This document shows, piece after piece, positions 1-10,730 of a stretch of DNA of 64,000 bases. Under the pieces are notes generated by a model. It saw only the letters and a list, made by a program, of their open reading frames with translations, searched no databases and was not told the origin of the DNA. Origin of the DNA: Adenophora triphylla var. japonica (lineage: Eukaryota > Streptophyta > Magnoliopsida > Asterales > Campanulaceae); the NCBI GenBank assembly GCA_022495995.1, contig JAFEMH010003606.1:62001-126000 (forward strand), in the 5' to 3' direction. The stretch's first letter is position 1. Each line of letters begins with the position of its first letter. The translations under genes and the position numbers were made by a program.

Positions 1-248
1 CTTTGCCCGGGGACACCCCATCGACGCCATCTTCCGCAGGATTCACCCCATTCATTCCATTTATAGACAACACTACTGTCACGACTACTACGGACGATTA
101 CGGTTTGCTAAATAATCTTTTCAATAATAATAATTTCAATCGTATTCCTATGGCCGACCCTTTTGCAGAAACCCACTAGCTAAACAGATGCAGGATCTCG
201 TAGAGCCGATAATGAACGTGCCAGTGTAACTCCTCCAATTCAACCAAA

Positions 249-1498
249 GTGACCCAAAACTGTTACAATCAATCCCGGTTTGTCCCAAAGCAATTGCAAA
301 TGTCGACATCCCGGCGTTTCAGCGTACCATCTATGAAGTTGTACGACGGCACCACGGACCCAGAGGAGCATGTTGCACACTATCAAGAAAAGATGGACAT
401 AATCCATATCCCGCTTCAATACCGGAGGCCTCGCTTATGCAGGGATTTGGATCCACCTTGTCCGGACCGGCTCTCAAATGGCCGATTAGGCAACCCCTAG
501 GTTCAATTGGTTCATACGCCCGGCTCATCAACATGTTCTATAACCAATTCTCATGCAATCGACAATTTGAAAAGTTGACAAGTGATCTCTACAATGTGAC
601 CCAGTAGCCTAATGAGACTACGAAGGATTATGTCCATCGGTTCAATAAGGAGGTGTTAGAAATTCCCAATCTTGACATGTCGACAACCACGAAGCATTCA
701 AAATGGGGTTGAAGAAAGATTCACGGTATTATCAAGATTTGGTAATGACTCCTTGTAAGCGGCTAGAAGAAGTCGGGAGCGGGGCATTAAGGTTCATAAG
801 ACTCGGAGGAAGATGAGCTGCGAAGATCGAAGTCGTCATCCAAGATGTCGACATATGACCATCCCGATAGAAAGACCGAGATCGTCCCATCGCAGAACAA
901 CCGTCCCAATCCTTATCCGAGAATTGACACTAGCAAAATTAATTCAAGAGACGGTGAGGATGAAGATAGTGATAATGTGCCTAACATTTCGATTATTGTT
1001 TTTACGTTGACATTTCAGGTGTACTCGTACAATGGGCAACCTAGGAGACAAAGCCGATGGCCAAAGAAAACGGACAAAACCACAGGATGGCGTGACAAAT
1101 CAAAATGGTGCACTTACCATGAAGACTTTGGACACGTTATCGAAGACCGCATCGCGTTAAGAAAGGAGATCGGTTACTTGCTCTCGAAAGGACATCTTAA
1201 GGAGTTGTTGGGATCCGTAAAGAAGAAGGCCGAAAATGCGAAGCTCCTCATGAAGCCGAAAGGCCGCTCTCCCCAAAGATCAACAAAGGTGATCAACTTC
1301 ATCGGTGGAGGCTCGAAATATGTGGAACATCCTATTCTGCCGCAAAACGACACGCTAAGGAGTCAAAAGAGGAAAAGCCGAGAGACGGCCCAGATGTCGA
1401 CACCTTTCCCGGATCTAATTACCTTTGATGAAAGTGATCGTGATAACTTGCCGGAACCCCATCATGACGGTCTCGATTATTTCCTTGCAGATCGCTAA
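249..1498 (+). pseudogene. retrotransposon gag remnant
   Basis: Capsid-like protein of the gypsy element, split over several frames. The first piece (249-500) carries the FSVPSMKLYDGTTDPEEHV motif typical of plant gypsy gag N-termini. The second (845-1498) contains the WCTYHEDFGHVIEDRIALRKE block, a zinc-knuckle-like gag C-terminus in which the usual CxxH arrangement is only partly kept, followed by an INFIGGG motif just before protease. Stops near 501, 606 and 1010 break the frame. It has no intact start context and is surely non-functional. Confidence 0.85.
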
Positions 1499-1499
1499 C

Positions 1500-1910
1500 C
1501 GTACAATATGACGTATTACGGTAGATGGGGGCGACTCAGTCAATCTTATTATGTTGGGTACCCTTAAGGAAATGAACATCCTGCAATCGGAGATTGTCAA
1601 AAAGTCTTCGCCGGTAGGCTTCAGTGGTGAAGTCAAAGAAACGGTGGGGGAGATAAAGCTTCCAATATACTCAAAGGGCCTCAACACCATGGAACGGTTC
1701 TGCGTAATTGATTGCGCAACATCTTACAATGTCATTCTTGGAAGACCGTGGATTCACGGAATGAAGGCCGTACCCTCCACTTACCATCAGTGTGTGAAGT
1801 TTCCAACACCTTGGGGTGTCGCTAAGATTTATAGTGATCAACAGGTGGCCAAGGAATGTTACAAAACTTCAATGAAGGCGTCTACATCTCCAAAACAAGC
1901 ATAGCAATTA
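1500..1910 (+). pseudogene. retrotransposon aspartic protease remnant
   Basis: The segment around 1525-1550 reads as VDGGDSVNLI-like, a degenerate active-site D-G/S-G block. Downstream (1551-1904) are the FCVIDCATSYNVILGRPWIHG and STYHQCVKFPTPWGVAKI motifs that close the protease of plant Ty3/gypsy elements and lead into the RT linker. The catalytic stretch is in a different frame from the rest. It sits directly between gag and RT, as expected. Confidence 0.85.
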
Positions 1911-1952
1911 CCGAGGAAAGTACGTGAAGTCCTGGAAGCTAGGGAGGATGAT

Positions 1953-3200
1953 GTGAAAGAAGTATTGTTAGATCCTTCCAACCCGGACATCAAAGTACTT
2001 ATTGGCACTGACATCCCGTCAGATATAGAAGAGAAGCTTGTGAACCTATTAAGAAGAAGAATAAAGAGTTTCGCTTGGAAACATGATGACATGACATGCA
2101 TTAGCAGAGATGTCATCACTCACAAACTTAACGTAGATCCTAGCTTTAAACCAGTGCACCAGAAACGTAGAAAGTTTGCGAAACCGAAATCGGATCATCA
2201 AGGAGGAGGTAGAGCGCTTACTCAAAGCCAACATGATACGGGAGGTCGATTATCCAAGATGGTTGGCGAATGTGGTTGTGGTAGAGAAGAGAAACGGGAA
2301 ATGGCGAGTTTGCGTCGACTTCACCGACTTAAATAAAGCCCGCCCAAAAGATCCTTTCCACTTTGCCGCACATAGATTCATTAGTTGATGCCACCTCGGG
2401 TCACGAACTCCTCACTTTCGTGGACGCGTCCTCGGGATTTCAACAAATTCGAGATGGAACCATCTCGACCCGAGAGGACACCGCCTTCATAACCCCACAG
2501 GTATTTATTGTTATATTGCCATGCCTTTTGGACTAAAAAATGCGGGTGCAACGTATCAAAGGCTCGTCAACAAGATGTTTAAGGATCGGATTGGGGACAC
2601 AATGGAGGTATACATCGACTGACATGGTAGTAAAATCCAAGAAGGCCGAGGATCACATAATCAACCTCTCTCAAGCTTTTGACATCTTGGATTGTTTCAA
2701 TATGAAACTTAATCCATTAAATGCAACTTCGGAATGAAGGCCGGCAAGTTTCCGGGTTATATGGTTACTAAAAGAGGCATTGAAGCCGCCCCAACAAATA
2801 CACGCCATTCTCAACCTGTCATCACCTCAATCTGTCAAGGACGTCCAAAGATTGACGGGGAAAAATTGCCGCACTCACTAGATTCATTTCAAAATCCTCG
2901 GATCGATGCAAACCTTTCTACGACATCTTAAGAAAGAACAAAGAAGTTCCCAATGGGAGGAACAACATGAAGAAGCTTTTCAGAGCTCAAAACTTACCTG
3001 TCGACACCTCCCTTATTGGCCAAACCTCGGATGGAAGAACATCTTTACATCTACCTAGCAAGTGTCAGAAGGCGGCGTAAGCGCAGCTTGGTGACGTAAC
3101 GAGATGGTAATCAACAACCCATCTACTATATAAGTAAGACACTCTTAGATGCTTTGAGACCGGAGTATTCTCATTTACAAAAATTAATTTTAGCTTTGAT
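1953..3200 (+). pseudogene. reverse transcriptase and RNase H remnant
   Basis: The linker at 1953-2170 leads to the RT start (PVHQKRRKF). Positions 2176-2388 encode the RT palm segment with VERLLKANMIREVDYPRWLANVVVV-type and NGKWRVCVDFTDLNKA motifs, and 2400-2700 encode the later fingers/palm blocks over several frames (AMPFGLKNAGATYQRLVNKMF region near 2520-2580). The Y-x-D-D box region near 2610 is damaged. RNase H traces continue to about 3200. Many frameshifts make the copy dead. Confidence 0.82.
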
Positions 3201-3477
3201 AACTCGCTTCTATTAAATTAAGGCACTATTTTGAAACACATACTATTATCAGACGCACTAACTATCCTATTAAGAATGTCATGAGAAAACCAGAGATGTC
3301 GGGTCGAATGGCGAAATGGTTCTGTACAATTAAGCACATACGACATCAAGTACGAGCCCGTAAGCTGCAATAAAATCCCAAGCCCTGGGCGATTTTGTGG
3401 GCGATTTCGACCAACCCTACAACAAGAGGTGGAATTGGAAGTACAAAGAACTTCAAGATGATGACATCCTAAAAATT

Positions 3478-3911
3478 TGGACTCTCTACACGGACGGTGC
3501 TTCCAACATGAGAGGTACGGGTCTTGGAGTTGTACTAAAATCGCCACAAGGGACATAATACCACAATCTATCGGTTGCGGTTTCAAGGCTACCAACAATG
3601 AAGCGAGTATGAGGCTCTAATTGCGGGGTTTAATCATGCGGCCCAAGACTTAGATGTCAAGCATATCCGGTGTTCATGGATTCATTACTAATTGTTAATC
3701 GGTCTGACGGGTCCTACGTCGCGAAAAACGCTAAGATGACAACATATTTGGAAATTGTAAAAATTATTTCGGCCAAATTCAAAACATTTTCCTTGGAACA
3801 AATCCCACGGGAAGAAAATTCTCGCGCATGCTCTGCAAACTTGGGTTCGGCCTTCAAAAGCTTCTCACAAACCGGTATCCCAATCATACATGTTGACATC
3901 CCAAAGAATTG
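3478..3911 (+). pseudogene. archaeal-type second RNase H (aRH) remnant
   Basis: The plus strand encodes LYTDGASNMRGTGLGVVLKSP at 3481-3545, the D-G-A-S-x-x-x-G-x-G opening of archaeal-type RNase H. It continues at 3670-3912 with DSLLIVNRSDGSYVAKNAKM and the IPREEN element near the C-terminus. The order RT-RH-aRH-INT is the signature of the Tat/Ogre lineage. The domain is broken by stops at about 3558, 3600 and 3640. Confidence 0.85.
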
Positions 3912-3914
3912 ACC

Positions 3915-5230
3915 ATCTTGAGATGTTCGCCCTGGATGCCGACATACTGCCTTGCCTCTCCCGCAGCCAACCTCTTGGACCTCCTATTATCAAATATCTC
4001 TTAGATGATACGATCCCGATCGAGGAGAAAATGCAAGAGCCTTCGGGGTAAGAGTATCTAAATATTTACTTATTGATAATCTCTTGTTTAGAAAATGCCG
4101 CAGTCACTAATTAAGATGTCTAGAGGCGAGATAGAGCCTATCGGGTTCTCAAGGAGCTGCACGAAGGAGATTGTGGAAATCATACGGGGCGAAGTTTACA
4201 TACTAAAGCTCTTAGAATGGGCTATTTCGGCCTACAATGAGAAAAGATGTCGTTGACTACGCAAAGAAATGTGATTCCTGTCAACGACATGGGGACATCC
4301 TGCACCCGGCCGAGTGACTGCTACATCCTATCCTGTCACCATGGCCTTTTATGGTTTGGGGAATGGACATAGTAGGAAAACTTCCCATAGCACCCGGGGA
4401 CGAGTATTTCTTTTGGCCATGACAGACTACTTTTCTAAATGGGTAGAGGCCGAGGCATATGTGCAAGTTCGTGACAAAGAAGTGATATCTTTTATCAAAA
4501 GGAACATATTCGGCCGATTCGGAATTCCATCGAGATAATTTGTGACAACGGCTCTCAATTCATCGGCCAGAGGACCAAAGATTTCTTGACATCTTGGGGT
4601 GTTAAGATGGTGACATCTTCGCTGTTCACCCTCAAGCCAATGGACAAAGCAAGAGTCTAGCAACAAAATAATAATCGGCAACTTAAAAGAGACTAAACCG
4701 TAAGAAAGGACGTTGGGCGAAGAGTTACCAATGGTCCTATGGGGCCGACAGACGACATCTAAGAATGCTTCTGGTCAAACCCCTATTCACTTGTATTTGG
4801 AACCGAATACATTATTCCAGCGAAGTCCTTGTACCAACGGCAAGATACGGCTTGCGACATCCGAACATAATAAAGACATCTTGATACACGACTGATACTG
4901 CGTGGACGAGCTAAGTGGACATGGCCAAAGTTCGCACGGCAAAGATATCAAAGAAATTGTAGCCCGATCTTACAATAAAAACATAAGGGTTAGAAGGTTT
5001 CAAGTAGGAGACTTAGTCCTACGAAAGGCATTCCAAAATACCAAGGAGCCCAATGCGAGGCGAAGCTCGCCCCAAAATGGGAGGGACCCTACTTAATAGA
5101 TGCACAAGCCGGAAAAGGAGCATATCGCCTTGCAACCTTGGATGGCCAAATGATACCGCGAAGTTGGAACGCCATTCATCTCAAAAGGTATTACATTTAA
5201 ATATGATTTCCCATGAACTCATCTTTCCAG
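3915..5230 (+). pseudogene. integrase remnant with GPY/F-type C-terminus
   Basis: A degenerate HHCC-like zinc region lies at about 4170-4290 (CDSCQRHGD block). The catalytic core starts near 4400 with FLLAMTDYFSKWVEAEA, which holds the first catalytic Asp, and continues as IFGRFGIPSR followed by a frame change at the second Asp. The C-terminal part around 4970-5195 contains VRRFQVGDLVLRK and the K-W-E-G-P-Y segment of the GPY/F module, then NAIHLKRYY. At least six frame changes are needed to follow it. Confidence 0.85.
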
Positions 5231-5656
5231 GTATGAATCGTCTTTTAATTCTTTACAACCTTTCTTTTCTCCTATGCATCTTTTTTATTATTTACAAGTT
5301 AAGATGTCGCTAATATACTTTGTGGAGAGACGTCAACCTTAGTTGGCGTCCGTTTTTAACGTGTTTCTATCTTATGAGGTATTGACACATTTACATGGGG
5401 ACATATCGAATGCACGCAAGGAACAACGATTTTTCCTCCGATTAGAGACGGCCATCTCTTCTCAAGTAAAGGTACGCAATCCCTTCTAAGGTTTAAAGAG
5501 TTAATTACCTCTTTCTTAAGAAGTTAGGTTACCACACCTTCGCCCTGGAGCGCAAGTTATCTCACTAATTGAGGTGTGGGGTGGGCCTATATGGGTAAAC
5601 TTATATAGCTTACCCATTCCCACTCAGTTAGATGATTGATCTTAAGTATTATTCTT

Positions 5657-5765
5657 ATGGTTATGGCATATTCGTGTCATCTAAGTATCTACGGTTTATG
5701 GCATATACGTGTCATCTAAGTATCTACGGTTTATGACGTATACATGTCATCCTAAGTACCTATCA
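5657..5765 (+). repeat. short tandem repeat in the element's 3' region (about 38-bp unit, 3 copies)
   Basis: Three imperfect copies of a unit containing GTGTCATCTAAGTATCTACG follow each other with a period of about 38 bases. They lie between integrase and the antisense ORF of the gypsy element. The flanks (5230-5656 and 5766-6170) hold no recognisable coding sequence. Confidence 0.75.
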
Positions 5766-6172
5766 TTTCGACATACTATCATGTCACCATATGTGCAAAA
5801 CATACAAAAAATTATCCAAAAGAAACAAGCCTTGACGTGCTTGAAAACTATTAAACCATAACTAAACTAAAGCAACCATAAAGTATCCGAACTACCAACA
5901 AGATGCGATGCACAAGTGTTGGACCAACCCAACACATAAAAAAGATTGTCTTTAGTCCTTATGGACCCATTACAAACCAAATAAAAATAAAAATTGTCTT
6001 AAGGGATTCCACCCCAGTAAACATCAACAAAATACCAAGAACCAAGTTGTTTTACCTTTTTTTGTTTAGGTGGCTTCTGCTAGTGTTGCATCCGGTGTCA
6101 CTTCTCCAATTTGGTGCATCCTTGACAATCGTTTCATACGGACTTGACGACACCTCGCCCTCGTCCGTCACC

Positions 6173-7849
6173 TCACCTGTCAACTTGAGCAGAGATAGGC
6201 ACATTCCCTATTGATATCCCAAGCACCGGCCTTCCCTTCTGATATTCCTTCATCATCTTCACCTTGCATTGAGAGACATCTTTGCGGCTAGTTTGCAAGA
6301 ATTCCTCACTTCTCGCTATCTCCTTGTTGTGGTCATCCTCACTTTTCGCCGTACTATTCAATAAGTCCTTCACCGTCTGTTCTTGTTCTCCCACCGACTT
6401 GCTTAATTGCTCTATAGTCTTCTCATATTCCTTCACCTTATTATCTCGATGTCAACTTCTCCTTCCGACCAAAGCGATGTCGGCTTTGGACTTCTTCTTT
6501 ACCATTTCAACTTCTTTTGCCAATTCCTCCACGTACCACTACGATGCGAAAGATGACATCTTGATATTACTAAATGTTATAACAACCTTTGAAACTATTC
6601 AATTTCCAATTAATGGTGTCTTACCCCGGTCGCCGAGCTCATGAATTTCTTCTTGAAATCTCCCGTGACATTCCATCAAAGGAGTCTCCAACCTCGATCA
6701 CTTCCTCTTGGCTAGCTTTTCTCTTCCTCACCCTAGAGCCAATACCAATGCTTTCATCGGGAATGTGACTCTTCTTAGGAGCGGTGGAGGTTTCTTTTCA
6801 ATCTTGACAACGGGTTCGAGAGAGCAAGGCCTCAATATCATCCGGGTCAAAGTCGAGACCACGAAACTACCGGTTTGGAGGCTGCATGGACATAGAGATA
6901 TTGTCAATAACGAATAACACATCAAATTGATGACGGTTATCAAAGGTAACAAGATACCAAGCTTACCGGTGGACATAATTACGAAGTAGAAGCCTTTATA
7001 TCCTCTGGAATAGTCGACGAAGCTTCCAACAAACCTTTGGGAGACCTCTTATCGAGAGGGAGGCGAAAAACTCTTCGATCTTGGCTAGAGTGTCTTTGGC
7101 GAGGTGGAAACAATTCTCCCCAATCAATATCTACATAAAAGCAAGAACAATTACAATTCGGTTTGTCTCAAGAACAGGAAGTCACAAGAGTAAGAATTTA
7201 AGTACCTCCCTTGTTCCATTGCTTCGATATCTCATCCTTTTCTCCAATCGACGTCCTATCAACAAAGAAAAATCTATTCTTCCATCCCCTATCACCGGAG
7301 GATGTGGTGCTCATCAAAGGATTTCTACCGATTTCTTTCTAAAAAGGTACCTTTTGGAACCAAAAAGTTGAAGATCATAGGAATAGGCAATTTCGGGAAG
7401 CCCTAGGTTTAGTCCGTTTTCTCGGTTTACTTTGAGGACAAAAGCAAAAACTCGCCCGAGCCATTGGCATAAGTTGAGCATAAGCCGGTTGAGTTTTTCG
7501 AAAGAACTCGGTAACCAACAGTTGAAAAGGGTAACTAAACCCTAGAAGGAAGGGATATTCGAAGAAACGAGATCCATTTGAGGGAAATATGGTCGGACCT
7601 AAGTTTTATGGAAAAGGGATGAAAAATTGCACCACTTGGGAAGCAACATTGTTGTTTTATGGACTCTATTTGAGAATCGTTGAACAAACAAGTTTCTTCA
7701 AATTTGGGTTTAGTGAGAAGATTTCCGCAAACAAAATCGTCGAGATTAATCTCTACGGGACCTTGTGGGGATGACGCTTTCTTGGGTTTGGACGCGAGAC
7801 AACCTAGTTTTACCCATGGTTGACAAAGCAAAAAGAGAAAAATAAACAA
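6173..7849 (-). pseudogene. antisense ORF of the Tat-type element (plant-mobile-domain-like), broken
   Basis: On the minus strand a decayed gene runs from about 7849 to 6173. Its N-terminal part (7849-7535) has GPVEINLDDFV and IKLRSDHISLKWISFLR. After a frameshift come YPFQLLVTEFFRKTQPAYAQL and LPEIAYSYDLQLFGSKRYLF (7520-7330), then GDRGWKNRFFFVDR (7310-7270). A possible intron (GT near 7205, TTTTATGTAG near 7134) precedes a lower-quality stretch. The C-terminus (6436-6173) is a Lys/Glu-rich coiled coil starting MKEYEKTIEQLSKSV. Known: Tat-lineage elements often carry antisense ORFs between integrase and 3' LTR, some related to plant mobile domain or gag-like plant proteins. The exact family here is inference. 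Confidence 0.68.
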
Positions 7850-8118
7850 AGGAAGAAGGTGAGAAACGGAGGAATTTTACCTTGGAGACGAACGGCGCCG
7901 TGGGCCAACGGAGGTGAAAAGAAGCTTTGAGAAGATTAATTTATCCTCTCAAGCGGTTAATAAAAAGAAAAAGAATTCCTTTTCAAAAATAACTCTTCTC
8001 CCCAACCGTCCATTTCAACGCCACGTCTTCCAAAACGTCCCATCAAGCGGGCGGACGGTTGGACCATTAATTCAAAAGAAAAAACATTTTGCCTCTTCGG
8101 TTGCCAACATAGTCAAAT

Positions 8119-8134
8119 GTTTTTGGGGACAAAT
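8119..8134 (+). other. polypurine tract of the gypsy element
   Basis: The sequence GTTTTTGGGGACAAAT immediately precedes an LTR that begins TGTTGTGGG. This G-rich stretch followed by ACAAAT just before TG is the usual second-strand priming site in plant Ty3/gypsy elements and fixes the LTR start at 8135. Confidence 0.75.
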
Positions 8135-8695
8135 TGTTGTGGGCATTTTTCAACATGGCGACATCTTCAATTGATCCCTGCATATCGAGATGTCATTACA
8201 CCTTTGTAAGTATTGTTTTAATATTTACTTGTTCAATATTTCCTAATATTCTTATTCTTATTTTTCGCAATTAAGAGAGGAATGCGGAACAATCTTCAAG
8301 CACGTTCAACAGACCTTCAAACGGCTAGGGCGACTTGGTCTCACGGAGGTTGAAGTGATAAACCAAAATGTCGAGATTATAGGAACCATATTGACTCTTT
8401 CATATCTACTTGTATTTAAGGGGAAATGGAGACGGAAAAACACATTCATGCTCATACGCACACACTCTACACAAAAAGCTCTTGTAATCCTCTCCATTAT
8501 CTTCCAAAGTTGTATTTGTGATCATTATAGTGAAACCTTTAAGGTTGGAGACCTAACTCCCGGGGTTTTTTCCAAAGAGGTTATCACCTCCAAGGTTTTC
8601 CTCGTTAACAAATCGTGGTGTCATTATCTCTTTTTCATTCTTTTGTTCCATATAATCGAATTCCATAGTTCCCTCCTTATTGTTCAATCCACACA
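8135..8695 (+). repeat. 3' LTR of the Tat-type gypsy element
   Basis: Begins TGTTGTGGGC right after the polypurine tract and is proposed to end ...CACACA near 8695. It contains a TATA-like stretch (TGTATTTAAGG near 8409) and a T-rich 3' part consistent with a polyadenylation region. The end is uncertain by a few bases because the 5' LTR is outside the window. Confidence 0.7.
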
Positions 8696-8705
8696 CTAAA
8701 TATAG

Positions 8706-8980
8706 TTAAGATTCTACTTTATTGTTTTTTCTACCAAAACAATAATTAAGAAATATTATTAAGATAATGAAAATGTGTGGTAGGAAATGAAGAGAGAAAA
8801 TGAGTGGAGTTAATAGTAGGTTGATTGAATAAATTGTATGGTGGAAAATGAAGAAGGAGAATGAGTGGGTGGGGTAGGGTGAATATAAAATAATAAATTT
8901 GTTTCCATTTTGGGTAGTTTGCATTCACGTCGGAAGGACCAAAATGGAAATAAGTTTGCATTCACGTGGAACGGAGGGAG
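8706..8980 (-). mobile_element. Stowaway-type MITE, left end truncated
   Basis: The right end (8966-8980) is GTGGAACGGAGGGAG followed by TA, the conserved Stowaway terminus. The interior has the GAATGAGTGG/GGAAAATGAAG purine-rich blocks also seen, in reverse, inside the complete MITE at 50714-50995. No matching left terminus is visible next to the LTR end, so one TIR is lost. Confidence 0.65.
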
Positions 8981-9076
8981 TATATCACAAGCAAACCCCG
9001 CATCGTTCCGATGTGAGATTGGACTATCCATTAGAGTTATACTTCTCCCTCATCCTACAAAAAAGATGATCCTTTG

Positions 9077-9374
9077 TGTCAAGTTTACCACTGATTCAAA
9101 AGTTTAATCTGTTAGATCGGGGATTAACAATACATATCAAACTTTCACACCCCCCTCACGTGTGACCCGGTCGAACACGTGAATAGATTACAAAAATGTC
9201 ACATTTTCAGGCATACTAACACAGTGCAATTTTTAACACATAAATCCGAGTAATACTGTAAGTGGGTGGAATCGAACCCAAAATATTGCGCTCTGATATC
9301 ATGTCAAGTTTACTACTGTTTCAAAAGTTTAAACTGTTAGTTCGTAGTTCAATAATGTATATCAAATTTTCACA
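9077..9374 (-). mobile_element. TRIM (terminal-repeat retrotransposon in miniature), 298 bp
   Basis: Two 73-bp direct repeats (9077-9149 and 9302-9374) start TGTCAAGTTTAC and end TTTCACA; on the minus strand they begin TG and end CA. Next to the right copy, 9290-9301 reads on the minus strand TGATATCAGAGC, a one-mismatch match to the initiator tRNA-Met primer binding site. Next to the left copy the minus strand has GAGGGGGG, a polypurine tract. This is the full TRIM layout with no coding capacity. The flanking pentamers (CTTTG and AATTG) match poorly, so the target duplication has decayed. Confidence 0.8.
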
Positions 9375-9450
9375 AATTGATTATTAAAAAAATGATACTA
9401 TCTTTTTGAGACGTAGAGAGTAATGTTATTGGCTTATTGCATATTAGAAA

Positions 9451-10169
9451 TGTTGGAATATTGGGTAAATATTAGGGTGTGAATTGAAAAGTCAAAGGTC
9501 TAAAATCGAAAAGACACGACTGTTCAAATTCTTTGAACTGCTCGGCCGAGCAAGGCATAAGCCTCGGCCGAGCATGACAGACCAGAAACTACCATCCTCA
9601 TTTGGCCTCTGCTCGGGCGAGTCACTAAAGTGCTCGGCCGAGCAACTTGCCTGTGCTCGGGCGAGGCACCAATGGTGCTCGGCCGAGCAGGTGCTGTCCG
9701 TTTAGATTAAAGTCTGAATAGGTGCCAGCTTGAAAGGGTGTGACTTTTGTGAAAAAATCACAACTGATCTGGCTTGATTCTACCCTATATATAGAGACCC
9801 CCATTCCTTCATTCAGTCATCAAGTAATCCAACAAAGTTGTTATCAAATCAAATACAAGAATCCAATTCTCTCTCTCCCTCATTCAAAAGTGTTCTTGAT
9901 TCGTTTCAAAGAGTTTGTTCTTCTTTTTGTCAAAGTTTGAAGACTAATAGCAAGTCTTATTTTGGTTCGTCCGTCAAGGTTAGTTAAAGTGCACACTAAC
10001 TCTTGATAAAAAGTGTTGTATCTTGGGAGACATTCGCCATCGATCCGTTTGCACAATTACGGAGGCAAAATATTGTCTTAAGGAGATTTGCTTCGGCATA
10101 CCTCGCTTTAATCTCCTTCATCTGATTTTCGTATTGAAGATATCTAAACATATACTGTACTTTACAACA
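9451..10169 (+). mobile_element. Solo LTR (719 bp), Copia-like, with perfect 5-bp target duplication
   Basis: Starts TGTTGGAATA, ends TTTACAACA, and is flanked on both sides by AGAAA (9446-9450 and 10170-10174). A TATA box (CCTATATATAGAG near 9786) marks the U3/R border. No internal retrotransposon sequence adjoins it, so it is a solo LTR left by recombination between the two LTRs. The Copia assignment is inferred from general LTR style only. Confidence 0.87.
9540..9690 (+). repeat. GC-rich palindrome array (GCTCGGCCGAGC) in the solo LTR U3
   Basis: Within 150 bases there are four copies of the palindrome core CTCGGCCGAG and two of the variant CTCGGGCGAG, separated by unlike 10-40-base spacers. 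The surroundings are AT-rich, so the array stands out in composition. It lies upstream of the LTR TATA box, in the promoter/enhancer part. Confidence 0.85.
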
Positions 10170-10174
10170 AGAAA

Positions 10175-10706
10175 CACCATTCCCTTATATTTAAAGTTGG
10201 TTCAAAATAATTGGCATAGTTAATATAGAAATATTTAAATTCCATTTTACTATTTGATCGAAATTTAGTGCATTTATAATATATAGCTTCTAGTACTATA
10301 GATATTGAAAATATGTTTAAAGTACTATTCCTTTATCACTATATAACAAGCATACAGTAGTCCATGCATGAGCATTAAGCAAGAGGAAGCAACCAAAGTT
10401 TGTTGTCATGAATGTTAGGTCGCAATGCATAAAGTACATAAACAAAATTATCTCAAACCATATATTTAATGCTTAATGTAATTAAAGCTATTATATGTTG
10501 ATAAATTTTGTAAAGAAAAAAAATGCTTTACTCCATATCGCTTATATATTTGTCACGATTTCCCTATAAAAAATTAACATATACTTCTCGAGTTCCACAC
10601 TATATGTCGCATTTCTCTTTTTTGATATATCAGATTAGATAAAATCCAACTAATTATCTGCACATATCATCTTTTTACCTTTCTTTTAGACAAAGTTATC
10701 CACATG
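10175..10706. other. AT-rich spacer, nothing recognised
   Basis: Between the solo LTR and the CACTA element I see only AT-rich sequence without an ORF, terminal repeat or RNA-gene motif. Confidence 0.6.
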
Positions 10707-10730
10707 AATCACTACAAGAAAACAGGGCAA

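Larger units (their letters stand above)
1..8695 (+). mobile_element. 3' part of a decayed Ty3/gypsy Tat/Ogre-lineage LTR retrotransposon
   Basis: Seen: gag, aspartic protease, reverse transcriptase, RNase H, a second archaeal-type RNase H and integrase follow in this order on the plus strand, all broken by stops and frameshifts; then about 2.9 kb without sense coding, a polypurine tract (about 8119-8134) and a long terminal repeat starting TGTTGTGG. Known: an additional archaeal RNase H between RH and INT marks the Tat/Ogre lineage, as does a long 3' non-coding region holding an antisense ORF. The 5' LTR and primer binding site lie left of the window, so the target duplication cannot be checked. 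The many stops show the copy is old and cannot make proteins. Confidence 0.88.

Noticed and set aside
1..8695. Reading the gypsy remnant as an endogenous pararetrovirus or a functional element
   Set aside because: Domain order with gag first, archaeal RNase H, integrase and an LTR is that of a Tat-lineage retrotransposon; no movement protein or envelope-like sequence is seen, and every domain is broken.
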